32,502 nucleotides of DNA, taken from JBOHER01 sp050701115 (GTDB lineage: Bacteria; Actinomycetota; Actinomycetes; Mycobacteriales; Pseudonocardiaceae). The position numbers and the translations under genes were made by a program. How positions within the stretch are numbered: the first letter of the stretch is position 1; each line of letters opens with the position of its first letter. The notes beneath the pieces are model-generated. The model had not been told where the DNA came from. It made no database searches and saw only the letters and a program-made list of their open reading frames with translations. The stretch spans positions 1-32,502 of the forward strand of contig JBOHER010000375.1 of assembly GCA_050701115.1 (NCBI GenBank), read 5' to 3'. This document shows positions 24,727 through 32,502 of this stretch, one piece after another.

Positions 24727-24828
24727 TCGTGAGTGAATGTTGTTTGCCCGGCAACCTTCAGCACTCACGAGGGCGCCAGCCGGGTCGTGAGTGCTGAGGG
24801 TTGTCCATGCAACAACTTTCACTCACGA
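24727..24828. repeat. Pair of 44-nt palindromic repeats in mirror orientation
   Basis: Unit A (24727-24770) and unit B (24785-24828) each begin TCGTGAGTG and end CACTCACGA. Unit B is close to the reverse complement of unit A throughout, including GTTGT/ACAAC and the TTCAGCAC/GTGCTGAG inner parts; a 14-nt GC-rich spacer separates them. The layout resembles a REP/BIME element in the gap between a DivIVA-like gene and the next coding sequence. Confidence 0.75.
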
Positions 24829-24840
24829 GAGGGTGGGGCG

Positions 24841-26835
24841 CTACCAGTGGAAGCCTCGGGTCAGTTTGATCAGGGCGCTTGCTGCGCGGCCAAGATGCTG
24901 GTCGCCGCGGCCGATCTTGAGCTTGCCGCCGCCACCTGCGGCGACTGAGTCAGGGAACACCCGGTACGCCTGATAGGCCACCGCGTCGGTGATGCCGGGC
25001 GAGAACTTGTACGCGGTATTGATCAGCTGGCCGCTCGGCGTGCCAACGTGCTTCGGCCGGTTCTTCAGCGCCTGCACGACCATCTCCGCCGCCTGCTCCG
25101 ACGACTTGGTCGGGAACGCGTCGTAGATCTTCGTCGGCCGGATCATCGGCGTGCGCACCAGCGGCATGTGGATCGTGGTGAAGGTGATCCCGTCGCCGTG
25201 CATCTCGACCGCGGCGATCTTGCTGAAGTAGTCCAGCGCCGCCTTGGACGCCACGTAGGCGGAGAACCGCGGCGCGATGCCCTGTACCCCGATCGACGAG
25301 ACGTTCACGATGTGCCCGAACTTGCGCTCGGTCATGTGCGGCAGCAGGGCCAGGATCATCCGGACCGCACCGAAGTAGTTGATCGCCATCGCCCGCTCGA
25401 AGTCGTGCACCCGGTCGTAGGACAGCCTGAGTGACCGGCGGATGGACCGACCCGCGTTGTTCACCAGCATGTCGATCCGTCCGTGATCGGCAAGCATCGC
25501 CTCGACCGTCTTGTGCACCGAGTCGTCATCGGTCAGGTCGCACGGGTACACCGAAGCCTGTCCGCCCGCCGCGACGATCTCCGCGCGGACCTCCTCCAGT
25601 TCGGGCTGCCTGCGGGCGACCAGCAGCGGGATGCCGCCCGCTGCGGCCACCTTCAGCGCGGTCGCCCGGCCGATGCCGGAGGAAGCGCCGGTGATCACGA
25701 TCCGGCGGCCGTCCAGTTCGCCGCGCGGACCGTGCTTGCGCGCCCGGAACGGATCAAGGTGCTCGGCCCAGTACGCCCACAACGTGCTCGCGTACTCCTC
25801 GAGCCGAGGTACCTCCACGCCGTGTGGCGCGAGCTCCTTGCGGGTGGCCGCCGAGGAGAACACCGACGGGAACGACAGATTCCCCAGTAGCGCAGGTGGC
25901 ATCCCGACGCGCTCCATGATGGCGTCCCGCGCGATGGTCACACCGGGGATGTGCTCGGACAACTTGATCAGTTCGACGATGCCCCTGCTGATGTTCTCCG
26001 GCAGTTCGGCGGTGATGATGGGTGCGCCTGCCGCGCGGGCAAAGGCGTTGTACACAGACGACACCGGCTGCGGCTCGGGGTTGACCAGATGGAAGGCGCG
26101 GTTGTCCAGGCCATCGGCGCGAACAAGGGCGCGCAGCGCCCCGGCCACGTAGTCGACCGGCACCACGTTGGTGTCGCCGATGTCCGGCGCCACCGTGGGC
26201 AGGCTGGGCAGCGCGGACATCTTGGCGATAGTGGGGAACAGGTAGTACGGACCGTCGAGCTTGTCCATCTCACCGGTTTTGGAGTTACCGACCACGATCG
26301 CCGGCCGGTACACCCGCCACGGCACGGCCGTCTGCTCCCGCACGAGCCGCTCGGACTCGAACTTGGTGCGGTGGTAGGCCGTCGGAAGCTGCTGGCCGAC
26401 GTCGAACATGTCCTCGGTGAAGGTGCCCTGGTAGTCACCCGCGACCGCGACCGAGGACACGTGGTGCAGGCAGCCTGCCCCGATAGCGCCACACAGTGCG
26501 ATCACGTTCGCGGTGCCGTGCACGTTGGCCTTGATGCTGGTCTCGTCGTCGGCGGTGATGTCGTAGAGCGCGGCGAGGTGCACCACGTTGTCCACTTTCC
26601 CGTGCAGCGTTTCCCGTGTCTCGTCGTCGATTCCGAGCAGTTCCTCGGAAATGTCGCCCACGATTGGGCTGATCTTGTCCGCATTCGGCCACTCGCGGGA
26701 GATCTTGGCGAGCTTGTGCTGTGAGCCCGCGCGAACGGTGACCCACACCCGTTCGGTGTCGGAATCGGCCAGTATCAGTTGCACGTAATGGCGCCCGATC
26801 AAGCCGGTCGCGCCGGTCACCAGGTAGGTCGTCAT
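24841..26835 (-). CDS. Two-domain SDR, fatty acyl-CoA reductase-like
   Basis: A 664-residue protein with two fused Rossmann domains. The N-terminal domain (1-360) is an extended SDR: TGATGLIG near residue 7 for NAD(P), and the YxxxK pair at Tyr154-Lys158 (AYHRTK). The C-terminal domain (about 376-630) is a classical SDR: ITGASSGIG (381-389), NNAGRS (459-464) and Tyr527-Lys531 in YVASKAAL. The layout matches mycobacterial acyl-CoA reductases of the AcrA1 type, which reduce long acyl-CoA to aldehyde or alcohol. ATG 26835 is chosen because AAGGAG lies 7 nt upstream; an upstream start at 26922 adds sequence unlike the family. The substrate is inferred from that similarity. Confidence 0.78.
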   Translation of the reverse strand: MTTYLVTGATGLIGRHYVQLILADSDTERVWVTVRAGSQHKLAKISREWPNADKISPIVGDISEELLGIDDETRETLHGKVDNVVHLAALYDITADDETSIKANVHGTANVIALCGAIGAGCLHHVSSVAVAGDYQGTFTEDMFDVGQQLPTAYHRTKFESERLVREQTAVPWRVYRPAIVVGNSKTGEMDKLDGPYYLFPTIAKMSALPSLPTVAPDIGDTNVVPVDYVAGALRALVRADGLDNRAFHLVNPEPQPVSSVYNAFARAAGAPIITAELPENISRGIVELIKLSEHIPGVTIARDAIMERVGMPPALLGNLSFPSVFSSAATRKELAPHGVEVPRLEEYASTLWAYWAEHLDPFRARKHGPRGELDGRRIVITGASSGIGRATALKVAAAGGIPLLVARRQPELEEVRAEIVAAGGQASVYPCDLTDDDSVHKTVEAMLADHGRIDMLVNNAGRSIRRSLRLSYDRVHDFERAMAINYFGAVRMILALLPHMTERKFGHIVNVSSIGVQGIAPRFSAYVASKAALDYFSKIAAVEMHGDGITFTTIHMPLVRTPMIRPTKIYDAFPTKSSEQAAEMVVQALKNRPKHVGTPSGQLINTAYKFSPGITDAVAYQAYRVFPDSVAAGGGGKLKIGRGDQHLGRAASALIKLTRGFHW

Positions 26836-27054
26836 CGCACTGCTCCTTATGTGCCGCGTCGGACTCCGGGCAAGGGAGGAGGTGAGAACCCTCGCGCCGA
26901 TTCTGCTGGATGGGGCCGACACCTGCCAGCGAGCTCCGGTGTGACGCGAGATGTCTTTACCCTTGTGCTCGATGGCGCAACCTTTTTCATGTCCCCTCGT
27001 TATCTCCGCACGGGTCTGGGACGCACCGTCTCGACACGGGAACGGGGAGGAACA

Positions 27055-28227
27055 GTGCGTCCACTGTGGTCACGAGGGTGGCCGGCGTTGCTGACCGGCG
27101 TGCTGATGAGCGCGCTGCTGTTGCCGACCTCCGATCCCGCGGTCGCCGAATCTGCTGAAGCCGAGGGACGCGACATCAACTCGGTGACCCAGCGATACAT
27201 GGCCGGTCAGGAGCGCGACGTCTTCGGTGGCCTCTACCTGGATGACGCGGCAGGTGGCGTGATGACCGTGCTGGTGACCTGCGATCGAGCGGTGCACGAG
27301 GCGGCGCTGCGCAGATTGGTGGCGAACCCGGACCGGCTGCGGGTGGTCAAGGCGAAACATTCCGAGGACGAACTGCTGGCGGCACAGGATCGCATCGCGG
27401 CTGCTGAGAACGAGTTGAGCGCGCTCGGGGTCGCACCGACGCTCACTTCGGTGGACGTGGTGGGCAACCGGGTCACGGTGGGGGTGCCTGGCGCGGCGGC
27501 CGCGGCGAAATCGGCGCTCGCGCGGGTCGTGCCGCTGTCCATGCTGCACATCGAGGACGGCGTACGGCTGGACCTCGCGGTGTGTGCCAGTGGGCTGGAA
27601 TGCTCCACCGACTCCCCGCCGTTCGACGGCGGTACCGACATCGAATCCTTCGACACCGAACTGGGCGCCGTGCAGTTCTGCACGCTCGGATTCGTCGGCA
27701 GGTCGTCAGCCGGCGGTGCGGTATCGGTATTGAGCGCAGGCCATTGCGGGCCGACGTCCTCCACATGGGTGCAGCAGACGACACCGATCGGCCAGGTCAA
27801 CCGCAATGTGTTCACCGGCACGACTTCCGCCGATGCGATGGCGATCCCGGTTTCCGCCCTGGTGGCCCGTGGCCAGGTGAAAGGTTCGAAGGGCGCTTAT
27901 CAGACGATCACCGGCCATGAGCGGGCATCCGAGGACTACGTCGGCCGGGCCACCTGCGCCTACGGCATTCGCACCAAGTACCGGTGCGGGAAGATCGTCA
28001 GCAAGACCGCGCGGGTGAAGCTCGGCGGAGTGACCCTGACCAATCAGCGCATCGCCAGCCGCCCCTGCGGACCGGGGGACAGCGGCAGCCCCAATTACTA
28101 CCGGAACCGAGCTCAGGGAATCACCTCTTTCTCGGTGACGCGGTCCGACGGCAAGGTCTACTGCGGGTACTCCCACATCAGCAACGTGCTGAGCAAACTG
28201 GGCCTGACTAGCGTGGCCTCGCGCTGA
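27055..28227 (+). CDS. Secreted S1-family (streptogrisin-like) serine protease
   Basis: A 390-residue preproprotease. The first residues (RPLWSRGWPALLTGVLMSALL) form a signal peptide, followed by a propeptide of roughly 150 residues. The catalytic triad can be placed: His230 in LSAGHCG, Asp260 in TSADAMAI and Ser343 in PGDSGSP, with spacings like alpha-lytic protease and the streptogrisins. Paired cysteines fit an extracellular enzyme. Start GTG 27055 follows GGGGAGG (27044-27050); an ATG at 26989 lacks such a site. The gene converges on the sortase gene with 12 nt between stops, where a CCCGCGCGGG palindrome (28229-28238) could end both transcripts. Substrate preference is not evident. Confidence 0.85.
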   Translation: MRPLWSRGWPALLTGVLMSALLLPTSDPAVAESAEAEGRDINSVTQRYMAGQERDVFGGLYLDDAAGGVMTVLVTCDRAVHEAALRRLVANPDRLRVVKAKHSEDELLAAQDRIAAAENELSALGVAPTLTSVDVVGNRVTVGVPGAAAAAKSALARVVPLSMLHIEDGVRLDLAVCASGLECSTDSPPFDGGTDIESFDTELGAVQFCTLGFVGRSSAGGAVSVLSAGHCGPTSSTWVQQTTPIGQVNRNVFTGTTSADAMAIPVSALVARGQVKGSKGAYQTITGHERASEDYVGRATCAYGIRTKYRCGKIVSKTARVKLGGVTLTNQRIASRPCGPGDSGSPNYYRNRAQGITSFSVTRSDGKVYCGYSHISNVLSKLGLTSVASR

Positions 28228-28239
28228 GCCCGCGCGGGG

Positions 28240-28950
28240 TCAGGCCGGATCGGCGACCACGATGCGATTCTCGGAGTAGCCGTCGGAGCCGCCCACCCAC
28301 CGGCCGCCGCAGGTGACCAGCACAAGGCGGTGGGCTCCGTCCTGGCCGAACAGCTGCTCAGCGCGTGCGGGCAGGTCGTCCTTGTGCACCGTGAGCACCT
28401 GGGATACGCGATAGGTCCAGCGCTTGCCCCGGGCATCGACCACGGTGACCCGCGCGCCGATCGCGGTCTGCCAGAGTTCGGCGAACGGACCGGTCTGCCC
28501 GCGCCAGTTGACGTGGCCTGCGAAGACGGATGCCCCGGTGCGCGCGGTCAGCCCGGCTCCCCACCAGGTCGCCTCGCTCAGGTCGTCCGGCACCGGGAGC
28601 ACGCCACCGGGGGCCAGTTCCTCGCGCACCAGGGTGGCCGTGCCCCCATGGGGGAGCCGGACGCTGCCACGGGGTTGTTGCGCTGGCGCCGTGGTGGGGG
28701 TGTCCGCCGGAGCATTCGGGGTGGTCTGCGGCACCGAGGGTGTCGCGCGTGTCGTCGTCGGCTGCGTCGTGGGGGTCGGCGGTGGTGGCGACACGCCTGG
28801 CGCCTCAGCCGTCGGTGTCGGCATGGGCGCACCGGCGATCGCCATCACGGGCGGCCACCGGAACGCGCCCACACCGACGAAGAGGGAAAGCAGGCTGGTC
28901 ACGGTCGCCAGCGCGACCGTGACCAGCCTTGTCGTTGGAGTGCGGGGCAT
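28240..28950 (-). CDS. Class F-like sortase
   Basis: A 236-residue membrane-anchored transpeptidase. One N-terminal membrane helix (about 7-28) is followed by a Pro/Thr-rich spacer (about 40-95) and the sortase barrel with His146 in AGHVNW, Cys214 in LVTCGG and Arg229 in YSENRIV, the full catalytic set. Sortases cut a sorting signal and link the protein to the cell wall. ATG 28950 is taken, 2 nt after the stop of the upstream gene (TGA 28953-28955); ATG 28971 would overlap that gene by 19 nt. The upstream surface protein is the evident substrate. The class call rests on the short barrel and Pro-rich linker. Confidence 0.83.
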   Translation of the reverse strand: MPRTPTTRLVTVALATVTSLLSLFVGVGAFRWPPVMAIAGAPMPTPTAEAPGVSPPPPTPTTQPTTTRATPSVPQTTPNAPADTPTTAPAQQPRGSVRLPHGGTATLVREELAPGGVLPVPDDLSEATWWGAGLTARTGASVFAGHVNWRGQTGPFAELWQTAIGARVTVVDARGKRWTYRVSQVLTVHKDDLPARAEQLFGQDGAHRLVLVTCGGRWVGGSDGYSENRIVVADPA

Positions 28951-28952
28951 CT

Positions 28953-30428
28953 TCAGCGCCGGGCGCCCCATCGGCGTCGGGTGAGCAGGCCGATCAGTGC
29001 GGATCCGGCCAGAGCCAGCGCCCCCAGCCCGGCCAGACCCCCTGCGGACGGGCCGCTGATGACCGCGGCCGTAGCGACGGCGGTGGGCTCCGAGCCGGCC
29101 GGGATGACCCTGGGCACCTCGGGTTTCTCGGGTGGCGCATTGGGCACGTTGCTCAGTTCCAGCGTGAGTGTCTCGCCGGGTTGGACTTCGCCGCAGGCCG
29201 ACGGCGGATCATCCTTGTCGAAGGCTTCCTCGTAGCCGGCCGGTGGGCTCACCTCGACGATGCAGATGGTTTGCGGGGTGCGCAGGTCGGCGAGTTCCGC
29301 CGTGCCCGCGTCCCCTTCGGTGGTGACCACGATCGGATCGCCCTGGTCGTCGATGAGCGGCTTCTCGTCCTGGCCGATCGCAGGCGTCTGCTTGTCTTCG
29401 CCGGTCACCATCAGCTCGGCCCCGGCGATGCCCGCACCCGTCTTGGCATCGACCTTGCCGACGACAGCACCGCCGGGCTGGGTGCGCGCGGTGGTCGCGG
29501 CCTTGGTGGTCAGCTGTTTCTCGCCGCCGGTGGACACCACGCGCTGGGTGTCGGCGTCCACCGGGAACCTCACGTACGGGCGGTCAGCTGGGGCGGAGAA
29601 GGTGCCTGCCATGGCGGGGCTCTGGCCGGTCGGGATGACGTCAACCTTGGCCACGCCATCGGAGTCGGTGGTCACCGCGCCACTCTCGGCGCCGTCGGCC
29701 AGGGTCCCGTCGGTGAGCGTGACGCCGATCGGCACATCGGGAACGCCCGCGCCCTTGGCGTTGGTGACCTTGATGGACCATTCGCCCGGAGTGCCGATGA
29801 TCTGGTCGGCCTTGGGCGGGGTGGCCACGCTCCGCCACGGGCCACGGTTGGCTTCGGCGTCCGCCGTGAGCCGTTCGACGGCCTCCTGGGCAGCGGCGGG
29901 CAGCTTGCTCAGGTGGAACGGTGCGTCGTAGGCGATCTTCTTGAAGCTGAGCTTCCGGTTCAGATCCGCCTTGCTGCGCGGCGCGGCGGTCCAGGAATGC
30001 AGCAGGTGCGCCAGCGCGGCGGCCTCGTGCTTGCTCGTGGTGTCGCCGTAGCGCAGCAGCAGGTAGGAGATGTTGGCCGCGGTGTCCGCGGGAATCTTCT
30101 CGCCGAACTTGGTGTGCAACTCATCGCCCGGCTCGTACTTCTCGTTGGTGTCGGGTGCCTTGTACAGGAACTGCACGCAGAACACTTGCTTGCCACCGAC
30201 CACGTAGGAGCCGAGCCAGTCGGAGGCGCGATTCTTGCCGCCGTAGGGCTGCCCGGGCTTCGTGTGATGCCCGATGCCTTCCTTGACCACGGCCGCCGCC
30301 GGTGCAGCGATGGCGACCAGGGAGAGCGTGCTGAGCATTGCTACCGCGAGCATTCCGCCGATGCCTCGCCGAACCGCGCCCGTGAATCGGTGCGCCGTGC
30401 CGCGGCGCCTGCGTGTTGTCCACCCCAT
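28953..30428 (-). CDS. Cell-wall surface protein with thioester-like and Cna-B-type domains
   Basis: A 491-residue exported protein. A signal peptide ends near APAAA (about 42-46). Residues of roughly 55-210 resemble the thioester adhesin domain, with Cys84 in QVFCVQFLY as the putative thioester cysteine; the usual downstream Gln motif (TQxAxW) is replaced by AHLLHSW, so the bond may be lost. Two immunoglobulin- or prealbumin-like domains follow, the second (VVGKVDAKTGAGIAGAELMV) of the SpaA/Cna-B type. The C-terminus has VIPAG (441-445), a hydrophobic segment and RRRWGARR, a cell-wall sorting signal of non-canonical form. It is followed at 2 nt by the sortase, with which it is surely paired. 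Ligand is unknown. Confidence 0.78.
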   Translation of the reverse strand: MGWTTRRRRGTAHRFTGAVRRGIGGMLAVAMLSTLSLVAIAAPAAAVVKEGIGHHTKPGQPYGGKNRASDWLGSYVVGGKQVFCVQFLYKAPDTNEKYEPGDELHTKFGEKIPADTAANISYLLLRYGDTTSKHEAAALAHLLHSWTAAPRSKADLNRKLSFKKIAYDAPFHLSKLPAAAQEAVERLTADAEANRGPWRSVATPPKADQIIGTPGEWSIKVTNAKGAGVPDVPIGVTLTDGTLADGAESGAVTTDSDGVAKVDVIPTGQSPAMAGTFSAPADRPYVRFPVDADTQRVVSTGGEKQLTTKAATTARTQPGGAVVGKVDAKTGAGIAGAELMVTGEDKQTPAIGQDEKPLIDDQGDPIVVTTEGDAGTAELADLRTPQTICIVEVSPPAGYEEAFDKDDPPSACGEVQPGETLTLELSNVPNAPPEKPEVPRVIPAGSEPTAVATAAVISGPSAGGLAGLGALALAGSALIGLLTRRRWGARR

Positions 30429-30840
30429 GTTGTGCTGACCCCTTCTCGGCCCGCATGTGGGCGCGCGAAAGCACCCAATGCGCGTGTGGTGATGGCCCCC
30501 GACGACGTACCTGTGTCAGTTCCCGCTTCGCAGGGTGACCGGTGTGGTACCCCATGTGAGGGTCACCGGTTCAGGGGGGAAAAGCAATAGGCCAACGGGA
30601 TGAGCGTGCGACGAGTCGGCTACCGGTGTCGCATCCGCCGGGCACTAGAGTGGCGGCGGAGCCCGCCTGACCGACAGAGTGGCGGCGGAGCCCACCTGGC
30701 CGACAGAGTGGCGGCGGAGCCCGCCTGGCCGACATGGGTAATGTGGGCATTACTCCAGGGAACTGGCCGACGTGCTCGGCCGTTGTATCCACTGCAGGCG
30801 TTCAGACCGATGCACGTGCAAACAGATCCAGGAGGATCAG
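30429..30840. other. Gene-free region between surface protein and YccA genes
   Basis: No gene is seen. It holds GGTGACC (30534-30540) with GGTCACC (30561-30567), an inverted repeat upstream of the surface protein; the 29-bp triple repeat; and GTAATG (30738-30743) with CATTAC (30748-30753), a 6-bp palindrome about 90 nt before the YccA start. Confidence 0.5.
30647..30733. repeat. Three tandem copies of a 29-bp repeat
   Basis: The unit begins AGAGTGGCGGCGGAGCCC and ends CCGAC; copies at 30647-30675, 30676-30704 and 30705-30733 differ at only one or two positions. Each copy can form a small hairpin (GGCGG and CCGCC). Confidence 0.85.
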
Positions 30841-31656
30841 GTGCGTACCAGTAGCAACCCCGCGTTCCGCAACCTGCCGATGGGTGGCCCGGTAGGCGGC
30901 TACGCAGGCTTCAACCAACCCCAGGGCGGGGTGCCCGGCTACGACATGCCGCAGGCACCGGCAGGCTCGGCCGAGCGGCCGATGACCGTCGACGACGTTG
31001 TCATGAAGACCGGGGCGAGCCTTGGTGTAGCCCTGATCACCGGTATCGCCACCGCGATCTGGGCGCAGGGCCAGATCGCCGCCGGTTCGAGCGGTCCCGT
31101 GTTCGGCGCGATGATCGGCGGCATGCTGGTCGGCCTCGTGCTGGCCCTGGTCATCATCTTCAAGAAGAAGCCGAGCGGCCCGCTCACGCTTGCCTATTCG
31201 GCTGCCGAGGGTGTGTTCCTCGGCGCCATCACAGGCGTGTTCGAGCTGTTGTACCCGGGCATCGCGCTGCAGGCGATTCTGGGCACCGCCGGGGTGTTCG
31301 TGACCATGCTGGTGGTCTACAAGACCGGCGCGGTCAAGGTCACGCCCAAGCTGACCAAGTGGATCATTGGCGCCACCATGGGCGCCGTCATCCTGATGCT
31401 GGCCAACCTGGTGCTCGGTTTCTTCGGCGTCAACATGGGACTGCGTGACGGTGGCACCCTGGCGATCATCTTCAGCCTCGTGGTGATCGGTATCGCGGCG
31501 TTCAACTTCCTGCTCGACTTCGACATGGCCGACAAGATGATCCGTGCGAGCATGCCGTCGAAGTGGGCCTGGTTCGCAGCCTTCGGCCTGATGACAACCC
31601 TGGTCTGGCTGTACCTGGAGATCCTCCGACTGCTGTCCTACTTCCAGAACGACTGA
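30841..31656 (+). CDS. Bax inhibitor-1/YccA family membrane protein
   Basis: A 271-residue protein with a soluble Gly/Pro/Gln-rich N-terminus (about 1-45, with GGYAGFNQPQGG) and seven hydrophobic segments, the Bax-inhibitor-1 (UPF0005) pattern. Family motifs AAEGVFLGAITG and IIFSLVVIGIAAFNFLLDFD, with the paired acidic residues near the C-terminus, are present. Bacterial members have been linked to calcium leak and to protease FtsH control in E. coli (YccA); the role in actinobacteria is not established. GTG 30841 is chosen because AGGAGG (30830-30835) lies 5 nt upstream; longer readings upstream would put this ribosome site inside the gene. A perfect terminator follows. Confidence 0.9.
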   Translation: MRTSSNPAFRNLPMGGPVGGYAGFNQPQGGVPGYDMPQAPAGSAERPMTVDDVVMKTGASLGVALITGIATAIWAQGQIAAGSSGPVFGAMIGGMLVGLVLALVIIFKKKPSGPLTLAYSAAEGVFLGAITGVFELLYPGIALQAILGTAGVFVTMLVVYKTGAVKVTPKLTKWIIGATMGAVILMLANLVLGFFGVNMGLRDGGTLAIIFSLVVIGIAAFNFLLDFDMADKMIRASMPSKWAWFAAFGLMTTLVWLYLEILRLLSYFQND

Positions 31657-31671
31657 GGCTCAGCGCGCGCC

Positions 31672-31710
31672 AAAGGGGCGCCCGGTCCATCGACCGGGCG
31701 CCCCTTTTTT
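31672..31710 (+). terminator. Rho-independent terminator of the YccA gene
   Basis: GGGGCGCCCGGT (31675-31686) pairs perfectly with ACCGGGCGCCCC (31693-31704) over a 6-nt loop, followed by six T residues. Confidence 0.95.
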
Positions 31711-31729
31711 GCTGTCGGCCCCCGCTCGA

Positions 31730-31757
31730 TGTGTATGCTTCTATCAATCCATACACA
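31730..31757. promoter_or_regulatory. Inverted-repeat operator of vapBC
   Basis: TGTGTATG (31730-31737) and CATACACA (31750-31757) are perfect inverted arms separated by 12 nt, placed directly before the antitoxin RBS and start. VapB-VapC complexes usually repress their own promoter through such sites. Confidence 0.65.
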
Positions 31758-31768
31758 TTGGAGTCGAT

Positions 31769-31972
31769 ATGCGTACCAACATCGATATTGACGATGAGCT
31801 TATGTCGGAGGCCATGCGGGCCACGGGTGCCCGCACGAAAAAGGATGCGGTGGATGCCGCATTGCGTACCGTCGTACGCAGATATCGCCAGCGTGGTGTC
31901 CTGAATCTGGCCGGTAAGGTGCATTGGGAAGGTGATCTGGACGAGAGTCGGCAGATGCGGACTGATCGTTGA
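31769..31972 (+). CDS. vapB: VapB-type antitoxin
   Basis: A 67-residue protein. The N-terminal strand RTNIDIDDELMSEAM and helix GARTKKDAVDAALRTVV form the ribbon-helix-helix DNA-binding fold of VapB antitoxins (the ARTKKDAVDAAL motif is typical). The C-terminal tail (LNLAGKVHWEGDLDESRQMR) would wrap around and block the toxin. ATG 31769 has GGAG 5 nt upstream. It overlaps the toxin by 4 nt, so the two are co-translated, and the inverted repeat at 31730-31757 suggests autoregulation. The pair recognises each other; the toxin is inactive while bound. Confidence 0.88.
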   Translation: MRTNIDIDDELMSEAMRATGARTKKDAVDAALRTVVRRYRQRGVLNLAGKVHWEGDLDESRQMRTDR

Positions 31973-32376
31973 TCGTCGTTGATACCAGTGTGTGGATTGA
32001 CCTGTTCCGTGGGGCGAAGGTCGCACACGTCGACTACATGCGTGAGCAGCTGCACTCGGAGGTCGGGGAGGACTTCGCGCTGACCGACATCGTTCTCACC
32101 GAAATCCTGCAAGGACTCCCCGAGAACGAGGTCGACATGGTCGAGCGCCAGATGCTCGAGTTTCCTGTGCTCCGCTTGAACGGGCTGGAAGACTTTCGAC
32201 GGGCCGCCGCGCTGTATCGGGCGGCACGGGGACGAGGGGTGACCATTCGCCGCACCACCGACTGCTTGATCGCTGCCGTGTGCATCAGGGACGAGGTCCC
32301 GCTGCTGCACCGGGATGTGGACTTCGACCGGCTGGCGCAGCACTCTGAGCTCAAGATCGCCGAAGTCCAGCAGTAA
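31969..32376 (+). CDS. vapC: VapC-type PIN-domain toxin ribonuclease
   Basis: A 135-residue PIN-domain protein. The acidic metal-site residues can be placed: Asp5 in VVDTSVW, Glu45 in LTEILQG, Asp98 in RTTDCLIAA and the last acidic cluster in HRDVDFD. VapC toxins are Mg/Mn-dependent RNases that cut tRNA or rRNA and stop growth when freed from VapB. The start is TTG 31969, which overlaps the antitoxin stop as TTGA; ATG codons further in would remove the first catalytic Asp. Target RNA is not evident from the sequence. Confidence 0.88.
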   Translation: MIVVDTSVWIDLFRGAKVAHVDYMREQLHSEVGEDFALTDIVLTEILQGLPENEVDMVERQMLEFPVLRLNGLEDFRRAAALYRAARGRGVTIRRTTDCLIAAVCIRDEVPLLHRDVDFDRLAQHSELKIAEVQQ

Positions 32377-32472
32377 GTACCCGCAACGCCGGGGTGAACG
32401 GGATTTCCCCCGGTCGCAGTGGAACGGTGTCTGGGACCTGCGATGAACTCGCGCAAGGTCGCGCTGGTCTGG

Positions 32473-32502
32473 GGGGCGCCCGGCCAAGTGCCCGGGCGCC
32501 CC
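32473..32502 (+). terminator. Terminator hairpin after vapBC, cut by the window end
   Basis: GGGGCGCCCGG (32473-32483) pairs with CCGGGCGCCCC (32492-32502). The arms are the same 11 bases as in the terminator at 31675. The window ends here, so a T tract cannot be seen. Confidence 0.75.

Noticed and set aside
30647..30733. CRISPR array
   Set aside because: The three units are directly adjacent with no spacers between them, and no cas genes are present.
30772..30840. Cys-rich N-terminal extension of the YccA-like protein
   Set aside because: It would be read through the AGGAGG site at 30830-30835 that lies 5 nt before GTG 30841, so it is probably untranslated leader.

Overview
The window is high-GC DNA from a mycothiol-using actinomycete. 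The coding style, GTG/TTG starts, ATGA-type overlaps, a mycothiol-dependent isomerase family and an actinobacterial class F-like sortase fit the Pseudonocardiales, although genus cannot be read from the sequence alone. It opens in the last 47 codons of a family-5 uracil-DNA glycosylase, followed by an NDH-2-like flavoprotein and a tRNA gene with anticodon UAA but a short variable loop.

From the tRNA 3' end (1693) to 16193 the sequence looks like an integrated island. A 22-nt copy of the tRNA 3' end (20/22 identical) recurs at 16172-16193, and a decayed serine-recombinase gene lies 15 nt from the tRNA. The cargo is an SRPBCC protein, a PaaX-family regulator, a divergently transcribed aromatic-acid transporter broken by a frameshift, a secreted esterase-like protein and a tightly overlapping six-gene operon (8104-16015). 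The operon can be read as a complete salicylate route: salicylate-AMP ligase, ADP-forming acyl-CoA synthetase, salicylyl-CoA 5-hydroxylase, gentisate 1,2-dioxygenase, mycothiol-dependent maleylpyruvate isomerase and fumarylpyruvate hydrolase, ending in fumarate and pyruvate. Because the pathway passes through an aryl-CoA, a PaaX-type repressor is a sensible controller.

Past the island, a decayed M14 carboxypeptidase gene is followed by a second catabolic unit: a GAF/PucR-type regulator, a 3-hydroxybutyrate-dehydrogenase-like SDR, an MHS-family transporter, a zinc alcohol dehydrogenase and an amidase. A strong palindrome with a third half-site lies between the regulator and the SDR gene. The substrate is not evident.

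The rest is more housekeeping or cell-surface in nature: a DivIVA-like coiled-coil protein, a pair of mirror-image 44-nt palindromes, a two-domain acyl-CoA-reductase-like protein, a secreted S1 serine protease, a class F-like sortase with an adjacent cell-wall-type surface protein, a triple 29-bp tandem repeat, a Bax-inhibitor-1/YccA membrane protein, and a VapBC toxin-antitoxin pair between two near-identical terminator hairpins. No CRISPR array, rRNA gene or intact insertion sequence was seen.
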